Origin: JBIOYL01 sp044870185
GTDB taxonomy: Bacteria > Actinomycetota > CALGFH01
Direction: 5' to 3'
Assembly (NCBI GenBank): GCA_044870185.1
Contig: JBIOYL010000357.1
Location: forward strand, 1 to 13,948
DNA length: 13,948 nucleotides
In this document: in pieces, positions 8,801 to 13,948 of the stretch
How the letters are laid out: each line of letters opens with the position of its first letter
How positions within the stretch are numbered: the first letter of the stretch is position 1
The notes under the pieces: model-generated
Database searches by the model: none
What the model was told of the DNA's origin: nothing
What the model saw: only the letters and a program-made list of their open reading frames with translations
Program-made: the position numbers and the translations under genes

Positions 8801-9454
8801 CTACTGCTCCGCCAGCAGGAGTCGCGCCAGCGTGTCCGCGTACCAGCGTTCGAACCGATCCGCCGACCAGCCCCGGTCGACGACCAGGAGCCGGTAGGTC
8901 TCCGGGCTGCCGATCGCGAACAGGACGTCGGTGGCCGTTGCGGCCGGCAGGCCAGGGCGCAACGGCGCGCGCTCGGTCAGGATGCGCAGCAGCTCACGCT
9001 GGCCCACAAGGCGCTGCGCCTTGGCGCGTTCCCACAGCGCGGCGATCTCCGGGTCCGCGGCGGCCGCGCCGCGTAGCACCTCGTAGATCGGGGCGGACCG
9101 CTCCAGGATCAAGCGCCCGTTCCTGGCCAGGAGCTGCAGCCGCCGCCGCGGATCGGGCTCGTCGCGCAGCTGCTTGACCCAGGGGCGCTCCAGGATCGGC
9201 ACGGGGGCGTCGTCGCCGGCGATGGCCACGTCGAGCAGGCCCGACAGCAGCGCGCGCTTGTGCCTGAAGGTCGCATACACCGTCTCGGGCGAGACCCCCG
9301 TGCGGGCCGCGATCGCATCGATGGTGGTGGCCACGTAGCCGTCCTGGACGAACAGCTCCCGCGCCGCGGCCAGGACGGCCCGGCGCGTGGCGAGCGCCTG
9401 CTGGCGACGTCGCGGCGAGTGGTAGGCCCGGCGGGGCTTGACAGGCTTCGACAT
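8801..9454 (-). CDS. TetR/AcrR-family transcriptional regulator
   Basis: 217-aa one-component repressor. Residues about 20-70 form the TetR helix-turn-helix: ATRRAVLAAARELFVQDGY, then TTIDAIAARTGVSPETVYATF with the recognition helix ending in RHKRALLSGLLD. The C-terminal ligand/dimer domain (80-217) is helical, with a Trp-rich end (RGWSADRFERWYADTLARLL). The N-terminus is basic (KPVKPRRAYHSPRRRQQ). ATG 9454 has no Shine-Dalgarno sequence. A TATAGT at 9469-9474 would place transcription start only a few bases upstream, so the mRNA may be nearly leaderless. It diverges from the small alpha/beta-barrel gene, with a palindrome between them, suggesting autoregulation and control of that neighbour. 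It converges with the thiolase gene. Control of the fad genes is possible, but no copy of the palindrome is seen before 5061. Confidence 0.9.
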   Translation of the reverse strand: MSKPVKPRRAYHSPRRRQQALATRRAVLAAARELFVQDGYVATTIDAIAARTGVSPETVYATFRHKRALLSGLLDVAIAGDDAPVPILERPWVKQLRDEPDPRRRLQLLARNGRLILERSAPIYEVLRGAAAADPEIAALWERAKAQRLVGQRELLRILTERAPLRPGLPAATATDVLFAIGSPETYRLLVVDRGWSADRFERWYADTLARLLLAEQ

Positions 9455-9465
9455 TCTGCTACGGT
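9438..9465 (+). promoter_or_regulatory. Promoter of the small alpha/beta-barrel gene (TTGACA-16-TACGGT)
   Basis: TTGACA at 9438-9443 is a perfect -35, and TACGGT at 9460-9465 fits the TANNNT -10 with a 16-base spacer. The -35 lies inside the first codons of the divergent tetR gene. Transcription would start near 9472, just before the palindrome at 9480-9494, so bound repressor would block it. Confidence 0.6.
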
Positions 9466-9468
9466 ACC

Positions 9469-9499
9469 ACTATATCCGATACAGCTATGCTGTAGTGAA
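9469..9499 (-). promoter_or_regulatory. Probable tetR promoter (TTCACT-19-TATAGT)
   Basis: On the minus strand TATAGT (9469-9474) is a good -10. TTCACT (9494-9499) is a moderate -35 with a 19-base spacer. The palindrome 9480-9494 occupies the spacer, as expected for autorepression. Confidence 0.45.
9480..9494. promoter_or_regulatory. Candidate TetR operator (TACAGC-TAT-GCTGTA)
   Basis: Perfect inverted repeat with 6-bp arms and a 3-base centre in the 56-base space between the divergent tetR and alpha/beta-barrel genes. It overlaps the tetR promoter spacer and lies just downstream of the other promoter's -10. Position and symmetry are typical of a TetR operator. Binding by this regulator is inferred. 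Confidence 0.6.
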
Positions 9500-9510
9500 G
9501 GAGGAGCCTC

Positions 9511-9870
9511 ATGGACGGCACGGGCCACCAAGGCGCACCGGCGGGCACGCCGGCGGACGGCCAAGCGCCGAAGGCGATCCTGCGCATCCAGCATCCCGTC
9601 GTCGACTACGCGGCCTGGAAGGCGGCCTTCGACCGCGACCCGATCGGCCGGGCGGCCTCGGGCGTGCGCCGCCACCAGATCCAGCGCGCGATCGACGACC
9701 CCAACTATGTCCTGATCGACCTCGAGTTCGACAGCCACAGCCAGGCACAGGCCGCGCTCGCGGCGCTGCGCCAGGTGTGGGACCGCGTCGCCGGCACCCT
9801 CGTGGCCAGCCCACAGGCGCGGATCGTCGAACCGGTGGAGACCAAGCAGTACGCGTCGCCGCGGCCCTAG
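9511..9870 (+). CDS. Small dimeric alpha/beta-barrel (ABM-like) protein
   Basis: 119-aa soluble protein. After a Gly/Ala/Pro-rich N-terminal 20 residues comes a ferredoxin-like domain: strand (AILRIQHPV), helix (DYAAWKAAFDRDPIGR), strands around VRRHQIQRAIDDPNYVLIDLEF, helix (SQAQAALAALRQVW) and a final strand (ARIVEPVETKQY). This resembles the small proteins usually annotated as antibiotic-biosynthesis-monooxygenase-like or dimeric alpha/beta barrel. No cofactor motif is visible, and enzymatic activity is unproven. ATG 9511 has a strong AGGAGG (9499-9504) with a six-base spacer. It is probably repressed by the divergent TetR protein through the operator at 9480-9494. Its stop codon shares the palindrome CTAG (9867-9870) with the stop of the convergent gene. 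Confidence 0.75.
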   Translation: MDGTGHQGAPAGTPADGQAPKAILRIQHPVVDYAAWKAAFDRDPIGRAASGVRRHQIQRAIDDPNYVLIDLEFDSHSQAQAALAALRQVWDRVAGTLVASPQARIVEPVETKQYASPRP

Positions 9871-11180
9871 ACGCTGCCCTGGACGCCGCCCTGGACGCGG
9901 GACAGCAGGATCTGCGCGGTCGAGCGCAGCCGCCCGTCCAGCACGTCCATCATCCTGACGACGGTGCCGGCCGCCCAGTCGGCGACCTCGCGCATCTCGT
10001 CGGGGTCGGCGAGGTCACGCACCTCGTGGTAGTCGACGATGCGCGACGCCCGCCGGTCCTCCAGCCGCTCCCAGGACAGGACGCGGCCGACGGCCGTCTC
10101 GACGGCGAGCCGCTCGGCGAACAGGTCGTCGAACAGCTGCTTGGTGGTCGAGCGCTGCTGCACGTCGAGGTAGACGCCGGCCCGCACCGACCCGGTCGAG
10201 GTGAACGCCACGTCGTAGAACCCGAACGGCCCGGCCGCGAAGCCGACCCAGTTCTCGTAGCCGAACTTCGGCATCCGGAAGCCGGGCCGGCGCATGGCCA
10301 CCGCCTCGAACATCTGCTCGAAGAAGCGGTGGCGCAGCTCCGCGGTCTGTGCGCCGCCTGCTTCGCCGGAGTCGGGTTCGGGCGCCGCCGGGACCTGCTG
10401 GGGCGCCGCCAGGTTGCTCGAGGCCACCAGGGCCTGCGGGGCGGCCGGGGCCTGCGAGGCGGCCGGGGCGTGCGGTGCCGGGACCTGGTGGGCCGCGCCG
10501 CGCGGGGCGGCCTGGGCGTGCGAGGCGGCCGCCGGGGCGGGCCGCGCAGGCGGCTGGGGCGGTGGCGGCGGTGCCGGGACCGAGCGGTTCGTGCTTGCCG
10601 CTGCCGGCGCGGCCGGCGTGGCCGGCGCGGCCGGCGTGGCCACAACGGGCCGGGCGCCGGGGATCCGGGACGGCGCGGCGTGCTTGCCCGCCTTGGGCCA
10701 GTTCCGGGGCCGGACCACGATCTCCAGCACGGGCGCGGGCTGGGAGCGGCCGATGCGGACGAGCCCGAGCTCCACGGCGAAGAAGTCGACCTTGTCGTCG
10801 GTGCGCTCGTTGAGCCATTCGAGGGTGCGGCGATGCTCGTCGCGGAAGCTGGCCGAGACCCACACGACCACGGCCGCCTCGAGCCCGGAGGCGAACACGA
10901 TCATGTGCCCGAGGTGGGCGTTGTCGGTCGGCTCCAGGCGGTTCTCCAGGATGACCGGCCGGCCGGCCGGGTCGGTGCCGACCACGTCGAACGTCATCGC
11001 GTCGACGCGCACCCCGCGCTGCACCGGGGTGATGTCGATGCCGAGCACGCCCGACAACAGGTCGAGGTTGTCCACGAACCAGGTGGTGAGGTCGGGCATC
11101 TGCTCACCCCAGAAGGTGCGCGGCTCGATTCGTTCCAGGCGGCCGAGGCCCAGGCGCTCCGCTTCGACGTCGGCCGCCAT
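9867..11180 (-). CDS. Nuclease-like N-terminal domain + Ala/Pro linker + DUF4268-like C-terminal domain
   Basis: 437-aa cytoplasmic protein. Residues 15-161 look like the nuclease-fold domain found with DUF4268: VDAMTFDVVGTD (Asp65) then a strand VILENRLEPTDNAHLG (Glu79), followed by a helix and the strand AAVVVWVSASFRDEHRRTLEWLN. The expected Lys of (D/E)xK is Arg81 here. Homologues I recall carry Gln at this position, so catalysis is uncertain. Residues about 165-278 are an unusually long, low-complexity Ala/Pro linker including PPPPPQPP. Residues 280-437 (LRHRFFEQMFEAV onward, with FGYENWVGF and VYLDVQQRSTTKQLFDDLF) match the DUF4268 style of domain. The start is ATG 11180, preceded by AAGGAG at 11185-11190. 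An ATG at 11210 lacks a ribosome-binding site. Function unknown; a DNA-related or defence-associated role is inference. The last codons contain an 11-base repeat (9876-9886, 9888-9898). Confidence 0.75.
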   Translation of the reverse strand: MAADVEAERLGLGRLERIEPRTFWGEQMPDLTTWFVDNLDLLSGVLGIDITPVQRGVRVDAMTFDVVGTDPAGRPVILENRLEPTDNAHLGHMIVFASGLEAAVVVWVSASFRDEHRRTLEWLNERTDDKVDFFAVELGLVRIGRSQPAPVLEIVVRPRNWPKAGKHAAPSRIPGARPVVATPAAPATPAAPAAASTNRSVPAPPPPPQPPARPAPAAASHAQAAPRGAAHQVPAPHAPAASQAPAAPQALVASSNLAAPQQVPAAPEPDSGEAGGAQTAELRHRFFEQMFEAVAMRRPGFRMPKFGYENWVGFAAGPFGFYDVAFTSTGSVRAGVYLDVQQRSTTKQLFDDLFAERLAVETAVGRVLSWERLEDRRASRIVDYHEVRDLADPDEMREVADWAAGTVVRMMDVLDGRLRSTAQILLSRVQGGVQGSV

Positions 11181-11184
11181 CGCG

Positions 11185-11190
11185 CTCCTT
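11185..11190 (-). promoter_or_regulatory. Ribosome-binding site choosing start 11180
   Basis: AAGGAG on the minus strand, four bases before ATG 11180. It favours this start over the in-frame ATG at 11210, which has CCTCCGGCCA upstream and no SD match. Confidence 0.6.
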
Positions 11191-11249
11191 CCGATCGCTC
11201 GGCCCCACATTGGCCGGAGGTTGTTGTACCCCTTCGCAGCGGGGCGGCG

Positions 11250-12977
11250 TCAAATCTCCGAGCCGATCCACACGGCCGCGCTGCACCCGTCGAGCAGGTC
11301 GTTCGCGACGAGCGGCGCGGTGGCCAGGGCGGCGTGCAGTCCTTGCGTCACGCTCGGGACCGGCTGCAGGTCGCCGCCGAGGTTGGCCACGACGACGGCG
11401 CGCGAGCCCGACGGGTCGGCCCGCTCGAGCGTGACGAGCTGCCGGCCGGCATCCGCCCAGGCGCGGGCGAGGTCACGCCGGCAGTTGGCGAGCGCCGGCA
11501 CCTCGCGGCGCAGCCGCAGCAGCCGCCGCCACAGCTCCAGGGCCGGTCCGTGCGCCCGGCTCCAGTCGAGCTTGGAGCGCTCGAAGGTGATCGGGTCGTT
11601 GGGGTCGGGCACCCGGTCGGACCAGGCGAAGGCGGCGAACTCGGCGCGCCGGCCGCGGCGCACGGCGGCGGCGAGCTCGGGCGCGTGGTCGGTGAAGTAC
11701 AGGAACGGGTTGGTCTCGCCCCACTCCTGGCCCTGGAAGACCAGCGGCAGGTAGGGGGAGCAGACGAGCAGCACCGCGGCGGCCGCGTCCAGCTCCGGGC
11801 CGGCCAGGCGCACGAGCCGGTCGCCGAAGGCGCGGTTGCCGACCTGGTCGTGGTTCTGGGTGCAGACCACGAAGCGCTCGCCCCCGAGTCCGGCCGGGGA
11901 CCGGCCGTGGCGCCGGTCCCGCGCCGGGTCGTACTGGCCGGTGAACACCCAGCCCTCGGTGAGGCCCTTGGCGAGCTTGCCGAGACCCTGGAAGCCCTGG
12001 TAGTAGCCGCCGTGCTCGCCGGTCAGGGCCACGTGGATCGCGTGGTGCAGGTCGTCGGCCCACATGGCGTCCAGGCCGTAGCGCTCGACCAGCGCGGGGT
12101 CGTGCAGCTCGCTCTCGGCGACCACCACGCTGCCCGGCTTGGCCGCGTGCACCCGGCCGGCCAGCTCCTCGAGCAGGTGCACCGACGAACGGTCGTAGAG
12201 CTCGTGCACGGCGTCCAGGCGCAGCCCGTCGACGCCGAACTCGCCGACCCACATCAGCGCGTTGTCGATGACGTGCGCTCGGACGAAATCCGAGCCGGGC
12301 CCGTCGTAGTTGACCGCTTCGCCCCATGGCGTGGAATAGCGCGACGTGAAGTACGGGCCGAACTCGGCCAGGTAGTTGCCGTCCGGTCCGAGATGGTTGT
12401 AGACGACGTCGAGGACGACGGCGAGCCCGGCCGCGTGGCAGGCGTCCACGAAGCGGCGCAGCGCCTGCGGCCCGCCGTAGTCGGCCTGCACCGCGTACAG
12501 GTCCACGCCGTCGTAGCCCCAGCCCCACCGGCCGGCATAGGCGGCCACCGGCATGACCTCGACCGCCGTCACCCCCAGGTCGACCAGGTGGGGCAGCTTC
12601 GCGGCCGCCGCGTCGAAGGTCCCCTGTGGGGTGAAGGTGCCGCAGTGCAGCTCGTAGAAGACGAGGTCGGCCAGGGCCGGCGGGGTGAACGGCGCCGGCG
12701 GCGGGCCCAGGTCGACCAGACGGGACGGCCCGTGCGGCCCGGCGGGCTGAAAGCGCGAGCGCGGGTCGGGCCGCTCGCGCTCGCCGTCGAGCACGAGGAC
12801 GTAGTCGTCGCCCGCTCGGGCGCCCGCGACCGTGCCGGTCCACACGCCGTGCTGGCCACGCGCCAGCGGCACGGTGCGCCCGCCGATGCGCACCGCGAGC
12901 GAGGCCACGGCCGGGGCCCACACGCCGAGCTCCGCCCCGTCCGCGGTCAGCCGGGGCCCAAGCACCGGGATGAGCAC
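11250..12977 (-). CDS. treZ: Malto-oligosyltrehalose trehalohydrolase
   Basis: 575-aa GH13 enzyme that hydrolyses the alpha-1,4 bond next to the terminal trehalose unit of maltooligosyltrehalose, releasing trehalose; it is the partner of TreY. The N-terminal beta-sandwich (about 1-95, AELGVWAP...) precedes the (beta/alpha)8 domain. FYELHCGTFTPQGTF (about 107-121) is typical of TreZ. The four GH13 regions are DVVYNHLG (190-197), GLRLDAVH with nucleophile Asp255, VVVAESE with acid/base Glu288, and TQNHDQVGNR with Asp377. FQGQEWGETNPFLYFTDH is also characteristic. The C-terminal domain ends at 11250. GTG 12977 has no visible ribosome-binding site, and the same frame continues upstream without a start until a TGA at 13029-13031. 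ATG 13040, overlapping the glgB stop, is in this frame (see findings). No treY is visible. The gene follows glgB on the same strand, consistent with glycogen-linked trehalose synthesis. Confidence 0.93.
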   Translation of the reverse strand: MLIPVLGPRLTADGAELGVWAPAVASLAVRIGGRTVPLARGQHGVWTGTVAGARAGDDYVLVLDGERERPDPRSRFQPAGPHGPSRLVDLGPPPAPFTPPALADLVFYELHCGTFTPQGTFDAAAAKLPHLVDLGVTAVEVMPVAAYAGRWGWGYDGVDLYAVQADYGGPQALRRFVDACHAAGLAVVLDVVYNHLGPDGNYLAEFGPYFTSRYSTPWGEAVNYDGPGSDFVRAHVIDNALMWVGEFGVDGLRLDAVHELYDRSSVHLLEELAGRVHAAKPGSVVVAESELHDPALVERYGLDAMWADDLHHAIHVALTGEHGGYYQGFQGLGKLAKGLTEGWVFTGQYDPARDRRHGRSPAGLGGERFVVCTQNHDQVGNRAFGDRLVRLAGPELDAAAAVLLVCSPYLPLVFQGQEWGETNPFLYFTDHAPELAAAVRRGRRAEFAAFAWSDRVPDPNDPITFERSKLDWSRAHGPALELWRRLLRLRREVPALANCRRDLARAWADAGRQLVTLERADPSGSRAVVVANLGGDLQPVPSVTQGLHAALATAPLVANDLLDGCSAAVWIGSEI

Positions 12978-12980
12978 CGC

Positions 12981-13016
12981 CGGATCGACCGGGTCAACCG
13001 GATCGGCCGGGTCCGG
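12981..13016. repeat. Four degenerate 9-base repeats between glgB and treZ
   Basis: CGGATCGAC, CGGGTCAAC, CGGATCGGC and CGGGTCCGG run head to tail. Read in the treZ frame they encode a DPADPVDPVDPA-like stretch just before GTG 12977. This looks like a low-complexity N-terminal extension or its remnant. Confidence 0.55.
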
Positions 13017-13036
13017 GCCGGGCCCGCCTCATCGGC

Positions 13037-13948
13037 TCATACCGGGGCAAACCAGACAGTCGCCAGTGGCGGCAGCGTGACCCGGGCCGAGGCCGGCTGG
13101 CCGTCCCAGCCGATCTCCTCCGCCTCGACCTCACCGAGGTTGCCGACGTTGCCGCCGCCGTAGGCCTCCGCGTCGGTGTTCAGCACCTCCTGCCAGCGGC
13201 CGGCGAGCGGCAGCCCGACCCGGTAGCCGTGGCGCACCACGGGGGAGAAGTTGCACAGGCACACCAGCGGCGTGCGGTCCTTCGACCAGCGCATGAACGA
13301 CAGGGCGTTGTCGTCGGTGTCGTTCGGGTCGATCCAGGCGAAGCCGTCGGGTGAGAAGTCCTGCTCGTGGAGCGCCGGGGTGTCCCGGTAGATGCGGTTC
13401 AGGTCGCGCACGAGCGACTGCACGCCCTCGTGGTTCGGGCTGACCAGCGCGTCCCAGTCGAGCGACCGCTCGTGGGACCACTCGCGCGCCTGGGCCAGCT
13501 CGCAGCCCATGAACAGCAGCTGCTTGCCGGGATGGGCCCACATGAAGCCGAGGTAGGCGCGCAGGTTGGCGAACCGGCGCCACTCGTCGCCGGGCATCTT
13601 GCCCAGCAGCGACCCCTTGCCGTGGACCACCTCGTCGTGGGAGATCGGCAGAATGAAGTTCTCGTTCCAGGCATACACCAGCGCGAAGGTGAGCTCGTGG
13701 TGGTGGAAGCGCCGGTAGATCGGGTCCATGGCGATGTAGTGCAGCGTGTCGTGCATCCAGCCCATGTTCCACTTGAAGCCGAACCCGAGCCCGCCGATGT
13801 ACACCGGCCGCGACACCATCGGCCAGGCGGTCGACTCCTCGGCGATCGTGACCGCGCCCGGGTGCTCACGGTAGGTGGCCGTGTTGACGTCCTTGAGGAA
13901 CGAGACCGCGTCCAGGTCCTCGTTGCCGCCGTACTGGTTGGGCACCCA
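13037..13948 (-). CDS. glgB: 1,4-alpha-glucan branching enzyme, C-terminal part (5' end outside window)
   Basis: The last 303 residues of a GH13 glycogen branching enzyme, which cuts alpha-1,4 glucan and rejoins it as alpha-1,6 branches. The visible part begins inside the catalytic domain with WVPNQYGGNEDLDAVSFL. The valine is an internal GTG (13943-13945), not a start, because the frame stays open to the right edge. It includes TIAEESTAWP (GH13 region III, catalytic Glu), GGLGFGFKWNMGWMHDTL, and PISHDEVVHGKGSLLGKMPGD (region IV, His-Asp pair), all diagnostic of GlgB. The C-terminal beta-domain ends in LPPLATVWFAPV. The stop TGA at 13037-13039 overlaps an ATG at 13040 that is in the treZ reading frame. 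treZ follows after 59 bases if GTG 12977 is used. Regions I and II and the N-terminal CBM48 are outside the window. Confidence 0.95.
   Translation of the reverse strand, partial: WVPNQYGGNEDLDAVSFLKDVNTATYREHPGAVTIAEESTAWPMVSRPVYIGGLGFGFKWNMGWMHDTLHYIAMDPIYRRFHHHELTFALVYAWNENFILPISHDEVVHGKGSLLGKMPGDEWRRFANLRAYLGFMWAHPGKQLLFMGCELAQAREWSHERSLDWDALVSPNHEGVQSLVRDLNRIYRDTPALHEQDFSPDGFAWIDPNDTDDNALSFMRWSKDRTPLVCLCNFSPVVRHGYRVGLPLAGRWQEVLNTDAEAYGGGNVGNLGEVEAEEIGWDGQPASARVTLPPLATVWFAPV

Noticed and set aside
11181..11249. Terminator between treZ and the DUF4268-type gene
   Set aside because: Only a CCCC...GGGG pairing with an 8-base loop is present, without a T-run, so it is not called.
13029..13031. 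TGA near the treZ start as a selenocysteine codon
   Set aside because: No selenocysteine-type hairpin is evident and TreZ is not a selenoprotein family. A lost start or a sequence error is simpler.
9438..13163. 1241-codon plus-strand open frame
   Set aside because: It runs antisense to the DUF4268-type gene, treZ and part of glgB, all of which have clear family motifs. Its translation is low-complexity Arg/Gly/Val/Gln-rich.

Overview
The window is very GC-rich and gene-dense. GTG/TTG starts, strongly G/C-ending codons, short or overlapping gene junctions and TANNNT-type -10 boxes all suggest an actinobacterial (Actinomycetota) chromosome, though nothing here fixes the genus. I see no rRNA, tRNA, CRISPR array, insertion sequence or phage gene. 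Both edges cut genes.

Layout from left to right. (1) Bases 1-947 (+): a lipoprotein substrate-binding protein of the glycine betaine/osmoprotectant ABC-transporter type, open to the left edge. (2) Bases 999-3472 (-): a compact operon of lower GC, made of a 417-aa protein of unknown family translationally coupled (ATGA overlap) to a 358-aa protein with a clear PD-(D/E)xK nuclease motif. In front of it is a ribosome-binding site followed by what looks like a 45-codon gene broken by one base. This is the most island-like and least familiar part of the window. (3) Bases 3504-4850 (-): a nucleotidyltransferase-like protein and a small cupin, with an 11-bp-arm hairpin upstream of the cupin. (4) Bases 5061-8704 (+): a two-gene beta-oxidation operon. 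It encodes a FadN-type fused 3-hydroxyacyl-CoA dehydrogenase/enoyl-CoA hydratase and a FadA-type thiolase, which together carry out hydration, oxidation and thiolysis of acyl-CoA. (5) Bases 8801-9870: a TetR-family repressor (-) divergent from a small dimeric alpha/beta-barrel protein (+), with overlapping promoters and a palindromic operator between them. (6) Bases 9867-11180 (-): a two-domain protein with a nuclease-like N-terminus, a long Ala/Pro linker and a DUF4268-like C-terminus. (7) Bases 11250-13948 (-): treZ and the 3' part of glgB, for trehalose release from malto-oligosaccharides and glycogen branching.

The metabolic genes are ordinary for an actinobacterium: osmoprotection (betaine uptake, trehalose), glycogen turnover and fatty-acid degradation. 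The candidate for something undescribed is the 999-3472 operon: an unknown protein plus a predicted nuclease, with base composition unlike its surroundings and possibly a small leading peptide. An anti-phage or other conflict role is inference only. Two places (3472 and 13040) show an ATG followed within four codons by TGA, with a convincing coding frame continuing beyond. These may be genuine lesions, sequence errors or short leader ORFs.
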